64,000 nucleotides of DNA, taken from the NCBI GenBank assembly GCA_958296165.1, contig OY282447.1, forward strand, positions 1,364,001 to 1,428,000. The letters run 5' to 3'. The position numbers were made by a program, and so were the translations under genes. The notes beneath the pieces were generated by a model. The model did no database searches. It saw only the letters and a list, made by a program, of their open reading frames with translations, and had not been told where the DNA came from. Shown one piece after another: positions 29,293 to 38,235 of the stretch (position 1 is the first letter of the stretch; each line of letters starts with the position of its first letter). This DNA comes from an uncultured Pseudomonadales bacterium (GTDB lineage: Bacteria > Pseudomonadota > Gammaproteobacteria > Pseudomonadales > Azotimanducaceae).

Positions 29293-30108
29293 ATGACCGA
29301 ATACACCAGCAGAAGCGAGCTACGGCTTGGTTTCCTCGTCCTGCTGAAAGCGGGCCTGTTGCTAGCGGTGCCCTTGGCAGGAACCATCGCGCAAGAGCAA
29401 ACGCCGCCGGCGTTGGGCGAGGTGCTCGACGTACAGTCCGCCACCAACCGTGCCGAGCAGCAAACCCAGGAGCGCGTGGACTCCTTGGCCGACGAAGCCC
29501 GCAACTTGCTGGCCGAGTATCGCCTGCAGCTGCAAGTGCTCGACCAAGCCCAGCGCTACAACGCCAACTTGCAGCGCACCGTAGCCGATCAGGAACGCGA
29601 GCAAGCCTCCCTGACTCGCCAGATCGACGAGTTCGGCGATCTGGAGCGCGGCATCGTGCCGCTGATGCTGGACATGGTGGATGCGCTAGAGCGCTTCGTC
29701 CGCTTGGACATGCCTTTCCAACTCCAAGAGCGCGAAGATCGCGTGCGCCGCCTGCGCGAACTGATGGATCGCGCAGATGTGAGCGTTGCCGAAAAGTACC
29801 GCCGAATCATGGACGCCTACCAAGTGGAAGCCGAGTTCGGGCGCAACATCGAGGCCTACGCCGGCGCGATCGACACCGGCAGCGGGCCGCGCCAAGTGGA
29901 GTTCCTGCGCATCGGGCGCACGATTCTGGCCTACCTAACGCCAGACCGTGAGGCCGCCGGCTACTGGGATGCGGCAGCAGGCGAGTGGCGACCATTGCCG
30001 TCCCGCTACCACTCGGACGTGCGCCAAGGGCTGCGCATCGCTCGCAAGCAGGCGGCGCCGCAGATTCTCACTCTGCCGGTTGCCGCGCCGCGGCAAGTTG
30101 CGCCATGA
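29293..30108 (+). CDS. DUF3450 domain-containing protein
   Basis: 271 residues. A hydrophobic signal-like segment (LGFLVLLKAGLLLAVPLAGTIAQ) precedes a long coiled coil rich in Gln, Glu and Arg, then the family segments IVPLMLDMVDALERFV and EAEFGRNIEAYAG and a short beta-rich end (EFLRIGRTILAYLTPD). DUF3450 proteins are periplasmic and usually head an operon of ExbB/ExbD/TonB-like genes; here an ExbB homologue follows with a 4-base overlap. A start at 29293 is chosen because the signal begins soon after; the ribosome-binding site is weak. Confidence 0.85.
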   Translation: MTEYTSRSELRLGFLVLLKAGLLLAVPLAGTIAQEQTPPALGEVLDVQSATNRAEQQTQERVDSLADEARNLLAEYRLQLQVLDQAQRYNANLQRTVADQEREQASLTRQIDEFGDLERGIVPLMLDMVDALERFVRLDMPFQLQEREDRVRRLRELMDRADVSVAEKYRRIMDAYQVEAEFGRNIEAYAGAIDTGSGPRQVEFLRIGRTILAYLTPDREAAGYWDAAAGEWRPLPSRYHSDVRQGLRIARKQAAPQILTLPVAAPRQVAP

Positions 30109-31528
30109 AGCGCTGCTTGGCATTGCTCGCCTGTACTTGGCCGGCTTTCCCATTGGCCGCAGCCCAAGCCGAGACGGGTGAGCAAGCTGCGGCCAGTGAA
30201 CCCGCCGCGGCCAGCACCCCCGCCGCTGCCCTAACCGAGCCAGTCAGCGTGGCGGAACTGCTGGAGCTAGTGCGCCTTGAAGCTCAGCAAGCAGATCTGC
30301 GCAATGCTGCGCGAATCGCGCGTTTCGAGGCGAATCGAGACGACCGCCAACGCATGTTGGAGGCCACCGAGCGGCAAGCTGCGGCGGAGCAGCAGCGCAG
30401 CGAAGCGTTGGAAACCAATTCGAGAGCAACGAGCGCACACTGGCGGAACTGCAGGAACGGCTGCGGGTGCGAATCGGCAATTTCGGCGAGTTGTTCGGCG
30501 TGGTACGGCAGGTGGCAGGAGACGCCAAGGGCGTTGTCGATGCCTCCCTCGTTTCCGCGCAACGATCGGGCCGCGGCGCACATGCGGACAGCATCGCACA
30601 GGCCCGCGAGCTGCCCGGCTTGGACGAACTCAAGGAGCTGCAGCTGCTGCTGTTGGAGGAAATGGTCGCTTCGTCCGAAGTGTCGCGCTTCGCCGCCAGG
30701 GTCACCGACCGAACCGGCGCCTTCGAGGATGGCGAAGTGGTGCGCATTGGCGCGTTCAACTTGATTCGGAACGGAGATTTTCTCGCCTTCGACGGCTCGA
30801 CCGGCACCTTGCAGACACTGCCGCGCCAGCCGCCAAGCCGTTTCCGAGCGCTGGCCGAAGCATTGCAGGAAGCAACCGAAGGCCCGCTGCCGATGGCGAT
30901 CGACCCCACCCGTGGCCAGCTACTCGGGCTGCTCATCCAAACCCCGGACCTGCCGGAGCGCATTCGACAAGGCAGCTACGTCGGCTACGTCATCATCGGC
31001 ATGGGCTTGGCAGGCATCGCCATCGCGCTTTGGCGGCTGATTTTCCTGCATGCCGTGCGCCGCCGCGTCCGCGCCCAGCTTGGCCAGCGCGAAGCCGACG
31101 CCGGCAACCCCCTAGGGCGAATCTTCGCCGTCTTCGATGCCCACCGCGGCCTAGAACTCGAAGCCCTCAGCCTACGCCTGGACGAGGCGGTGATGCGCGA
31201 AACGCCAGCTCTTGAACGCTGGCAGGGCATCGTGAAGGTGTTTGCCGCCCTAGCGCCGCTGCTCGGCCTGCTCGGCACCGTGGTGGGCATGATTATCACC
31301 TTCCAGCAACTAACGCTGTTCGGCACGGGCGATCCGAAACTGATGGCCGGCGGCATCTTGCAAGCGCTGATGACCACCGTGCTCGGCCTGATCGTCGCCA
31401 TTCCCCTCGTGCTGCTGCACAGCGTGGTTGCCAGCATCAGCCGCTCGCTGGTTGAACTGCTGGAGGAGCAGAGCGTTGGGCTGGTAGCCCGTCGGGCCTC
31501 GCAAGCAGCTGGCGAGCCAAGGGTCTAG
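30105..31528 (+). pseudogene. MotA/TolQ/ExbB-type proton channel protein, frameshifted
   Basis: ATG 30105 (overlapping the upstream stop) begins MKRCLALLACTWPAF, a signal peptide, and a coiled coil. The frame is lost at about 30414-30418: the reading FESNERTLAELQERLRV and everything after lie in another frame, recovered by one extra base (for example ACC followed by CAA). The downstream part has membrane helices and the MotA/TolQ/ExbB core (VFAALAPLLGLLGTVVGMII, then ILQALMTTVLGLIVAIP) and ends at 31528. The large periplasmic N-terminal extension is normal for DUF3450-associated ExbB. Sequence error or recent mutation. Confidence 0.75.
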
Positions 31529-31534
31529 GCGCAC

Positions 31535-33781
31535 ATGAATGTGCGCTCACGCGGCTGGAGTCGCTGGCTGTCGAACATCGCGTGTACACCCGCGGCATGG
31601 TGCGCTGCAACGATCGTCGCCTGTGGTGTAGCGCCGTCGCCGACCACCACCGCCACGGCGGCACAGGCCATCGAGGAAGTCGTGGTCACCGCCCGCAAAC
31701 GAGAGGAATCGCTCGCCGACGTACCGGCCGCCATCACGGTGCTGGCTGAACAGAGCATTCGCTGGCACGGCATCACCGAACTCAACCAAGTGGAGAAGTT
31801 CGCGCCCAACATCGTGCAGACGAACTTCGGCCAAGGCAACACCGGCCACGCCGCGGTGTTCATGCGCGGCATCGGCCTGCAGGATCACATCATCACCACC
31901 GACCCGGCCGTGGGCATCTATCTAGACGGCGTGTATTTGGGCCGCAACATGGGCGCCAACATGGACTTGATGAACATCGAGCGCGTCGAGGTGGTGCGCG
32001 GGCCGCAGGGCACGCTTTCCGGCCGCAATACGCTCGGCGGCGCCCTCAACATCGTCACGCGCGCACCGACCGGCGACGGCAGCGGCCGCATCGACCTGAA
32101 GGCCGGCAGCTTGGGCCGCTTGAACGGCAACTTCATCGCCGATGTGGGCATCACAAGTACACTCTCGATTGCCGTCTCCGGGGGCGTGAAATCCCGCGGC
32201 GGCGTTGGCAAGGCCATCGGCATCGCCAACCCGGAAGCGGAAATCGGCCAGATATTCCAAGCGTTCGGCCGTGCCGTGGCGCTGTGGCAGCCGCTAGAGG
32301 CCGTCGAGCTGCTATTCACCACCGACGTATCGCGCTCGGATCAAGGCGTTTCGCCGCACGTGGTGGAGGTATTCAATCCAAACAACGGTTTCGGCCTGCG
32401 GCAAGCCGATCAACCCGCCAACCCGGACGACACCTACTCGTTGAACAACGAGCTCATGTCTACCGCCGACGAGACCCGAGGCTACTCGCTAACGCTCGAT
32501 TGGGACGCAACGGCACAGCTCAGCGTGCGGGCGATCTTGAGCCAGCGCAGCATGTGGTTTGAAGGCGGCCTGGACAACGAAAAGGCGGCCGCGACGCTGA
32601 TCGAGTTCCCGGAGCGAGGCGAAGCGGAGCAAACCAGCGTGGAAATCCAACTCAAAGGCGCCCACCAGCGCAGCGATTGGGTGGCCGGCTACTACGCCTT
32701 CGACGAGGACGGCTTCAACCGCAGCCCGTTCGTATTTCGGCCCGCCGGAGTGAGCGACGGCCGCCCGGCGGTGATTCCCGCATCCGACTTCGACGGCTTG
32801 CTCTACCTCGAACAGCTTGCCGCCAGCCGAGCCTTCTTCGCCCACGTCCACCTCGACTTGAGCGAACGGCTTGCGCTCGCCATCGGCGGCCGTCACACCC
32901 GCGACGAAAAAGACGCCGTAGGTTCTTTGCACTACTTCCCGGCCCCTGCCCGCCGCAGCGACGCATGGAGCGAAACAACCGGCGACATCTCGCTTGCCTA
33001 CCGTCTCGGCGCCGATCCCGCGGCCAGCTTGAGCGCCTACATCAGCTACGCGAGGGGCTACCAAGCTGGTGGCTATCCGCCGCGGCCGTTCGGCGGCCCG
33101 GCTACGTTCGTTGCGTTCAACCCCGCGTTCGCCGACTCGTTCGAGGTCGGCGCCAAGGGATATTCGCTAAGCAGGAACGTCACCTTGAACGTCGCCCTGT
33201 TTCGCGTTGAGTACACGGATTTGGCGGTGCAGCAAAACGAGCTGATCGGCGATGGCTTCCTAACGCTGACGCAGAACGCCGCCGAGTCGCAGGCCATCGG
33301 CGCCGAAGTAGAAGGGCTGTGGCAGCCGAACGAAGCCGCTGGCCTCGCATTCGCCTTCGGCTACATCGACATCGAGATCGCCAAAGTGGATGCCGGCGTG
33401 CAGGGCATCGGCGTGGGCGATTCGCCAGCATTAACGCCTAACTTCACGGCTTCTCTCTCGCCGCGCTACCGCTGGCAGCTCGCATCCGGCGGCGCCGTGA
33501 CCGCGCAATTGGACTACTACCACCGCGGCAGGATGTTCGGCCAGCCAGTGAACTCTGCACTCAATGAGATCTCGGCGCTTGATCTGGTGAGCGTACACGC
33601 CGGCTACGAGAGCCCAGGCGGCGACTGGCAAGTGACGCTCTACGGCTACAACTTGACAGATGAGGTCTATCCGCTTGCCAAGCTGGATTTGGACCCCACC
33701 GTGCTCGTCATCAACAGCAACGACCGGCGCGAGTTCGGCGTGCGGTTCGGCAAGAGGTTCGGTAGGCCGTTCGATCGATAA
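31535..33781 (+). CDS. TonB-dependent outer-membrane receptor
   Basis: 748 residues. After a signal region, the TonB box/plug start reads IEEVVVTARKREESLADVPAA, followed by plug motifs (FMRGIGLQDH, VYLGRNMGANMDLMNIERVEVVRGPQGTLSGRNTLGGALN) and a 22-strand-type barrel with aromatic-rich strands to the C terminus. Its similarity to the sphingomonad/Caulobacter-like group (NIVTRAPTGDGSG) suggests uptake of a complex carbohydrate or hydrophobic compound, not necessarily iron. It starts 6 bases after the ExbB stop. The C terminus ends in FDR rather than a terminal aromatic residue, slightly unusual for a barrel protein. Confidence 0.9.
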   Translation: MNVRSRGWSRWLSNIACTPAAWCAATIVACGVAPSPTTTATAAQAIEEVVVTARKREESLADVPAAITVLAEQSIRWHGITELNQVEKFAPNIVQTNFGQGNTGHAAVFMRGIGLQDHIITTDPAVGIYLDGVYLGRNMGANMDLMNIERVEVVRGPQGTLSGRNTLGGALNIVTRAPTGDGSGRIDLKAGSLGRLNGNFIADVGITSTLSIAVSGGVKSRGGVGKAIGIANPEAEIGQIFQAFGRAVALWQPLEAVELLFTTDVSRSDQGVSPHVVEVFNPNNGFGLRQADQPANPDDTYSLNNELMSTADETRGYSLTLDWDATAQLSVRAILSQRSMWFEGGLDNEKAAATLIEFPERGEAEQTSVEIQLKGAHQRSDWVAGYYAFDEDGFNRSPFVFRPAGVSDGRPAVIPASDFDGLLYLEQLAASRAFFAHVHLDLSERLALAIGGRHTRDEKDAVGSLHYFPAPARRSDAWSETTGDISLAYRLGADPAASLSAYISYARGYQAGGYPPRPFGGPATFVAFNPAFADSFEVGAKGYSLSRNVTLNVALFRVEYTDLAVQQNELIGDGFLTLTQNAAESQAIGAEVEGLWQPNEAAGLAFAFGYIDIEIAKVDAGVQGIGVGDSPALTPNFTASLSPRYRWQLASGGAVTAQLDYYHRGRMFGQPVNSALNEISALDLVSVHAGYESPGGDWQVTLYGYNLTDEVYPLAKLDLDPTVLVINSNDRREFGVRFGKRFGRPFDR

Positions 33782-33798
33782 GAGGTTCGGCGCAGCCT

Positions 33799-33817
33799 CC
33801 TAGCCTCGTGGGCTAGG
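33799..33817. terminator. Stem-loop between convergent genes
   Basis: CCTAGCC (33799-33805) pairs with GGCTAGG (33811-33817) across five bases, between the 3' ends of the TonB receptor (+) and carbonic anhydrase (-); the anhydrase stop codon lies inside the right arm. Without a U-tract it is only a possible bidirectional terminator. Confidence 0.4.
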
Positions 33818-34313
33818 GAACGACCTCGTTCAGCCGCCCTGTCTTCACGTCGTAGACGAAGCCGCGCACCTTGTCGCGCACCAGCAGGTAGGGGCACGCC
33901 TCGATGCGGCGAATGGACTGGCGGACGTCGTCTTCGAGGTGCGGGAACGCTTCCAAGGCGAACGGCGGACGCAGCCCCGTATCCGCTTCGATGCTGGCCT
34001 TCACGTCGTCGTCGCGGAACGTGAGCATGCCGCAATCCGTGTGGTGGATGAGGATGATCTCTTCCGTGCCGAGCAGCCGTTGCGAGATCACCAGCGAACG
34101 GATGACGTCGTCCGTCACCACGCCGCCGGCGTTGCGAATCACATGGGCATCGCCCTCCTCAATGCCGAGCAGACGACCGGTCTCGATGCGAGCGTCCATG
34201 CAGGCGACCACGGCCGCCTTGCCGGCTGGCGGCAATGGCACCTCGCTCTTGGCGAAGGTCTCGGCGTAGCGGGCGTTGTTGGCAAGACAGGTATCGGCAA
34301 ACGTCGGTGGCAT
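33813..34313 (-). CDS. Beta-carbonic anhydrase
   Basis: 166 residues, a short beta-class enzyme. Zinc ligands and partners are visible: Cys38-x-Asp40-x-Arg42 (VACMDAR) and His91-x-x-Cys94 (HHTDCGM), with the NAGG motif after HVIR. It interconverts CO2 and bicarbonate. The small size and lack of an N-terminal extension fit the minimal plant/bacterial type. It is transcribed away from the DsbA-like gene with a short gap; no operon partner points to a special role. Confidence 0.93.
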   Translation of the reverse strand: MPPTFADTCLANNARYAETFAKSEVPLPPAGKAAVVACMDARIETGRLLGIEEGDAHVIRNAGGVVTDDVIRSLVISQRLLGTEEIILIHHTDCGMLTFRDDDVKASIEADTGLRPPFALEAFPHLEDDVRQSIRRIEACPYLLVRDKVRGFVYDVKTGRLNEVVP

Positions 34314-34363
34314 GGCGGCTTGGCCTTAAGTGCAGTTCAGATAGCGGCAAGCATATACGAGCA

Positions 34364-35020
34364 CTATGCGGCCTTGCGCTTGGCGGCCAAGTCTTGCGCC
34401 AACTCAGCCGCCACGGCGAGGGCCTGTTTGCGGCCGAGCGCCATATTGATCACGTATTTGTCGTCCACAACCAGCGCTGGCACGCCGGTTAGGCCCAAAG
34501 CGACGAACTCGCGTTCGTCCGCCTGCACCTGCCGGGCGATGCGCGGCGATGCGAAAGTGCGCAGGAAGGTTTCGCGATCGATGCCGTTGCCATGCACTAA
34601 ATCGGCCAGGGCTTCGGCACTGGCGAAGTGGCGGTTGCGATCTTGAATGGCCCGAAAGATGCGCTCGTGGTTGCCTTCCACGGCATCGTGACGTGCCAGC
34701 GTAAGGTAGGCTTTGGCGAGCAGGCGCGTGGTTGGCGTGTACGCCACGTGAACGCGCTTGAAGGTGGCGCCGTCCGGCAGCGTTTCCGGCCAGCCTTTGG
34801 CTACATCTTCAAGGTTGCGGCAGTGCGGGCACAGGTAGGAGAAATACGTCACCACCTGCACCCGGCCGGTGCCGTCCGGCTTGTCTAAAGCGAGATAGGG
34901 CTGATCGTTCGAGCCGCCGCTGTAGAACAGCCCCAGACCCACCACCGCCACGGCGACGGCAACGGTGGCGATGACGATGCCCATGCGGACTTGGCGAGCG
35001 CGATCCTTGCGTTTGGCCAT
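34364..35020 (-). CDS. DsbA-like thiol:disulfide interchange protein, membrane-anchored
   Basis: 218 residues. A single N-terminal helix (MGIVIATVAVAVAVVGLGLFY) anchors or exports the protein. The thioredoxin fold has the active site CPHC at Cys64-Cys67 and the cis-proline region GVPALVVDDKYV, the DsbA pattern. It probably oxidises or isomerises disulfides in the periplasm. Divergent from a small glutaredoxin-like gene 47 bp away. Confidence 0.88.
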   Translation of the reverse strand: MAKRKDRARQVRMGIVIATVAVAVAVVGLGLFYSGGSNDQPYLALDKPDGTGRVQVVTYFSYLCPHCRNLEDVAKGWPETLPDGATFKRVHVAYTPTTRLLAKAYLTLARHDAVEGNHERIFRAIQDRNRHFASAEALADLVHGNGIDRETFLRTFASPRIARQVQADEREFVALGLTGVPALVVDDKYVINMALGRKQALAVAAELAQDLAAKRKAA

Positions 35021-35067
35021 GCGGACACCCCCGGCTAGCTCGTTGCCGCGAGTTTATACTTCCGCGC

Positions 35068-35358
35068 ATGGAACGTGAACTCGCCAACCCCGCGCAACGG
35101 TACGTTCTCTATCAGTATCCGGAGTGTCCGTTCTGCGCCCGAGTGCGCACGTTCTTGGCTGAGCGCGGGATCGACTTGCCATTGCGCGATACGTTGAGGG
35201 ACCCGACCGCCTTCCGCGAACTGCTGCGCGGCGGCGGGCGGGCGACCGTGCCGTGCTTGCGCATCGAGAACAGCGAAGGCGAAGTGCGCTGGCTGTACGA
35301 ATCCGCCGACATCATCGACTACTTCCGACTCCGCACGGCGAGCGGCGCCGAGCGCTAG
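35068..35358 (+). CDS. Glutaredoxin-like / glutathione S-transferase N-domain protein
   Basis: 96 residues, a single thioredoxin-fold domain. The dithiol site CPFC is at Cys20-Cys23 (YQYPECPFCARV), followed by the cis-Pro motif ATVPCLRIEN and the GST-like LYESADIIDYF. It is the length of a classical glutaredoxin and would use glutathione. The ATG at 35068 is the only start close to the fold. Position opposite a DsbA-like gene suggests a thiol-redox pair. Confidence 0.85.
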   Translation: MERELANPAQRYVLYQYPECPFCARVRTFLAERGIDLPLRDTLRDPTAFRELLRGGGRATVPCLRIENSEGEVRWLYESADIIDYFRLRTASGAER

Positions 35359-35386
35359 CGCTTCGGGCGCTCGCCTGCGCAGTGTG

Positions 35387-36661
35387 CTAGCCAGCCGCTT
35401 GCGGCCGCTCGTAGATCGAGCTCTCCTGCTTCGATTCCTCGGAGACCTTGCGGCCTAGCGACTGATAGGTAGGGATGTCGTCATCGGCGAGTTCGGCCAT
35501 CGGCACCTTGCGCGCCATGGCCGCTTCGAGATACGGCGCGAGTTCCTCCATCTTGCGCCGCTCGCGCTCGGCTTCGCGCTCCTTGAACTCCGGCATCACT
35601 TCGGTGGCGAACAGCTCCAACGACTCACAGATGTGCTCGTGCTTGTTGCGCCCGGCCTGCTGGATGAAGGTGACCTGATCCACGTTGCATGCCTCGAACT
35701 TCAGCAAGTGCTCGCGCAGATCGGCCGGCGTGCCGATGCCGCCGCGGCTGCCTGAAAGGGCACGCGTGATGTCCATGGATTCTTGGCGGCTCTCGCGCAG
35801 CGCTTGAAACTGCTGCCATAGATTGGTGCGGCCCGGCTGGTGCTCGCCGAACGCATACAGGCTGCCGAGCGCGAAGCCGAAGAACTCGAAGCCGTCCAAG
35901 CCGCGGCGCACAGCCTCCTCGCGATCCTGGTGGCAGGAGAAGCTGGACACCATGCAGATGTTGGGGTTGATGGCATGGCCGATAGGCACGCAGGCGTCGC
36001 TCTTGATGATGCCGTAATACTCCTCCACCCACTCGGTGGCTTCGGCGGGATCGACGAACGCGAAGGTGAGGGCGCCGATGCCAAGCCGCGCCGCCATGCG
36101 GATGGTTTCGCGTTGCGAACAGGCCACCCAGAGTGGTGGGTGCGGTCGCTGCACGGGCTTGGGGACGATGTTGCGGCAGGGCATCTCGAAGTATTGGCCC
36201 TTGTAGCCTGGATAGGGGTCCATCGCCAGCATGTTGCAGACCTGCTCCACCGCCTCCATGTATATCTTGCGTTTGCGCTCGACCGGGATGCGGAAGCCGC
36301 CCAGTTCCAGCTCGGCCGAAGATTCGCCCGTGCCGAACTCCACGCGCCCTTGCGAGACCAGATCCAGCGTGGCGATGACCTCGGCCGTGCGGGCGGGATG
36401 GTTGTACTCAGGAATCACCTGGCGGATGCCGTGGCCTAGACGGATGTTCTTGGTGCGCTGCGAACATGCGGCCAAGAACACCTCCGGCGCCGACGAGTGG
36501 GAGTATTCCTCAAGGAAGTGATGCTCCACTTCCCACGCGAAGTCGATGCCGAGCCGATCGGCCACCTCGACTTGCTCCAAGGCGTCGTTGAAGAGCTGCT
36601 GCTCCTCGCCGTGATCCCACGGGCGAGGCAGCTGGTGCTCATAGAAGATGCCGAATTTCAT
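35387..36661 (-). CDS. LLM-class flavin-dependent monooxygenase
   Basis: 424 residues from MKFGIFYEHQLPRPW (ATG 36661). Bacterial-luciferase-like family: DRLGIDFAWEVEHHFLEEYSHS, IRLGHGIRQVIPEYNHPARTAE, and SQGRVEFGTGESSA are typical of the long-chain alkanal-monooxygenase-like subgroup. Full-length, with a charged C-terminal tail of about 60 residues (EREAERERRKMEELAPYLE). The reducing partner and substrate are not encoded nearby. An upstream TTG-type extension to 36736 lacks family similarity. Confidence 0.88.
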   Translation of the reverse strand: MKFGIFYEHQLPRPWDHGEEQQLFNDALEQVEVADRLGIDFAWEVEHHFLEEYSHSSAPEVFLAACSQRTKNIRLGHGIRQVIPEYNHPARTAEVIATLDLVSQGRVEFGTGESSAELELGGFRIPVERKRKIYMEAVEQVCNMLAMDPYPGYKGQYFEMPCRNIVPKPVQRPHPPLWVACSQRETIRMAARLGIGALTFAFVDPAEATEWVEEYYGIIKSDACVPIGHAINPNICMVSSFSCHQDREEAVRRGLDGFEFFGFALGSLYAFGEHQPGRTNLWQQFQALRESRQESMDITRALSGSRGGIGTPADLREHLLKFEACNVDQVTFIQQAGRNKHEHICESLELFATEVMPEFKEREAERERRKMEELAPYLEAAMARKVPMAELADDDIPTYQSLGRKVSEESKQESSIYERPQAAG

Positions 36662-36898
36662 CGTGGCGGTTATCCGTGCAAGAACAAGCGCGTAAGTCAA
36701 CCGATTTGCAGGGCCGATTGCAAGCTGTCGCGGCAAGCCGGGTGTGCGACAAGAGGTAGGTTAGTGATTGTTCACTGAGTTCTTCAGGCGGCGAGTTTGG
36801 CGGCGCGGTCGTTCCAGTAATCGTCGAAGCAGCCACCAAGCCTAGTTGTACACCGGTCTGTGGGAAACCCGGCTATGGAGGCCACGGTCCTAGCCGCT

Positions 36899-37006
36899 TC
36901 AGTCGTCCTCGAAGTAGGCGACCCAGGCCTTCAGGCCGAACCAGACGGCCAGCACCGGACAGAGGACGGTGCCGCCGAAGACGACGAAGGCGTAGAGGTC
37001 GACCAC
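36899..37006 (-). CDS. Possible 35-residue single-helix membrane peptide at the trailer end of the CRISPR remnant
   Basis: From a GTG at 37006 the minus strand encodes VVDLYAFVVFGG, a hydrophobic helix (TVLCPVLAVWFGLKAWVAY) and the acidic end FEDD before TGA at 36899-36901. It looks like a real short transmembrane segment rather than noise, but has no clear ribosome-binding site, and the frame stays open upstream through the CRISPR repeat, so it may be the 3' end of a gene cut by rearrangement. The rest of 36662-37040 shows no other convincing gene. Confidence 0.3.
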   Translation of the reverse strand: MVDLYAFVVFGGTVLCPVLAVWFGLKAWVAYFEDD

Positions 37007-37040
37007 GGGCGAACCATAGCATGACCGACCTGCGCGTGGG

Positions 37041-37069
37041 CGGTCTATCCCGCGAGTGCGGGGGAACCG
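37041..37069 (-). CRISPR. Solitary 29-nt type I-E CRISPR repeat (terminal repeat remnant)
   Basis: On + it begins CGGTCTATCCCGCG and ends GCGGGGGAACCG. Read on the minus strand it is 29 nt, begins CGGTTCCCC and ends GGGATAGACCG, aligning without gaps to the E. coli type I-E repeat (same length, GTTCCCC head, ATA-x-ACCG 3' handle) and carrying a CCCGC/GCGGG hairpin. Orientation matches cas3. No second repeat lies 61 bp away on the trailer side, so this is the array's distal end. Roughly 28 bases of the adjoining spacer (37070 to about 37097) remain before the IS21 end. Confidence 0.75.
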
Positions 37070-37103
37070 TCGCCGGCACCGGATTCAAGTGGACGGTGTT
37101 ACT

Positions 37104-37146
37104 GACAACCGTAAATTGCACATTTTCGACAACCGAAAACTGCACA
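37104..37146 (+). repeat. Two 24-bp-spaced direct repeats at the IS21 left end
   Basis: GACAACCGTAAATTGCACA (37104-37122) and GACAACCGAAAACTGCACA (37128-37146) differ at two positions. IS21-family ends characteristically carry such multiple transposase-binding repeats. They mark the left end of the element beside the CRISPR repeat. Confidence 0.65.
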
Positions 37147-37200
37147 GTGAACGCCCGGCTGTCGGTCGGCGCGCACCACCATGTTAGGCAGGCAAGCCGC

Positions 37201-38235
37201 ATGGGGACTGGGATGCACGGGATGGAGACGAGGATGCTGCCGAGGCACTGTTTGGAGGCCGGGGAGTCGAAGGCGGAGCTGGCGAGACGCTTCGGCGTGA
37301 GCCGTCGGACGATTCGCCACTGGATCGGGTCGGGCCGGCTGGATCGGGACATGGAGTCGGGCGCGGCGCGCTGCGCGGCGCGACCGGCGGCGGCGCACAA
37401 GCTGGATCCGTACAAGGGGATCATCGACGCGCGGCTGGCGGAGTATCCGAAGCTGTCGGCGCGGCGGCTGTTCGACGAGGTGCGGGCGGCCGGCTGTCCG
37501 GGCGGCTACGGTCGGGTGAGGGACTACGTTCGGGAGTCGCGGCCGCGGGCGCCGTCGGAGCCGGCGGTTCGGTTCGAGACGCCGGCGGGCCGGCAGGGCC
37601 AGGTGGACTTCGGGACGTTCGCGCTGCCGTGGGGCCGGCGCCACGCGCTGCTGGTGGTGCCGGGCTGCTCGCGGCTGCTGTGGCTGCGGTTCTTCCGGCG
37701 CCGGACGATGGACGCGCCGTTCGCCGGCCTGGAGGGCGCGTTCGCGCGCTTCGGCGGGGTGCCGGGCGATCTGCTGTTCGACCGGATGCGGACGGTGGCG
37801 GTGTCGGACGACCGCCTCGACGGAGGGGCGCTGGCGGCGAACGCGGAGTTCCAGCGCTTCGCCCTGCACTGGGGGTTCCGGGTGCGCGCGTGCCGCCCGT
37901 GCCGGGCCTGCACGAAGGGCAAGGTGGAGCGTCCGATCCGCTGCGTGCGGGAGAGCTTCTTCCACGGCCGCGAGTTCGTCGGCGACGAGGACCTGGACGA
38001 GCAGGCGCGGCGCTGGCTGGAGGGAACGGCCAACGCGCGCCGGCACGGCACGACGGGGGAACGTCCGGCGGAGCGCTTCGAGCGGGACGAGCGGGCGTTG
38101 CCGGGGCCGCTGGCGGAACGTCCGTACGCGCGCGTCGGCGCGGTGGCGCCGGCGCGGAGCAGGCCGGCGGCGGCTGCGGCGCCGGTCGAGGTCGAGCGGC
38201 GGCCGCTGAGCGTCTACGCGGAGGCGGTTCGATGA
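37201..38235 (+). CDS. istA: IS21-family transposase IstA
   Basis: About 344 residues. An N-terminal helix-turn-helix (ELARRFGVSRRTIRHWIGSG) is followed by the rve integrase-like catalytic core (QVDFGTFALPWGRRHALLV with its first Asp, then LFDRMRTVAV and the KGKVERPIRCVRESFF region with the catalytic Glu). It catalyses strand transfer together with IstB. Several ATGs are possible (37201, 37213, 37222, 37234); the first is listed. The stop overlaps istB (ATGA). Full-length by family standards, but probably inactive in cis since the partner gene and right end are lost. Confidence 0.88.
   Translation: MGTGMHGMETRMLPRHCLEAGESKAELARRFGVSRRTIRHWIGSGRLDRDMESGAARCAARPAAAHKLDPYKGIIDARLAEYPKLSARRLFDEVRAAGCPGGYGRVRDYVRESRPRAPSEPAVRFETPAGRQGQVDFGTFALPWGRRHALLVVPGCSRLLWLRFFRRRTMDAPFAGLEGAFARFGGVPGDLLFDRMRTVAVSDDRLDGGALAANAEFQRFALHWGFRVRACRPCRACTKGKVERPIRCVRESFFHGREFVGDEDLDEQARRWLEGTANARRHGTTGERPAERFERDERALPGPLAERPYARVGAVAPARSRPAAAAAPVEVERRPLSVYAEAVR

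Noticed and set aside
36784-36860. Minus-strand coding-like end (FDDYWNDRAAKLAA before a stop)
   Set aside because: Too short and without a start or ribosome-binding site; may be a gene remnant but cannot be supported.
37104-37146. Two 24-bp-spaced repeats as a CRISPR array
   Set aside because: They are only 5 bases apart, imperfect, without spacers, and at the end of an IS21 element, where transposase-binding repeats are expected.
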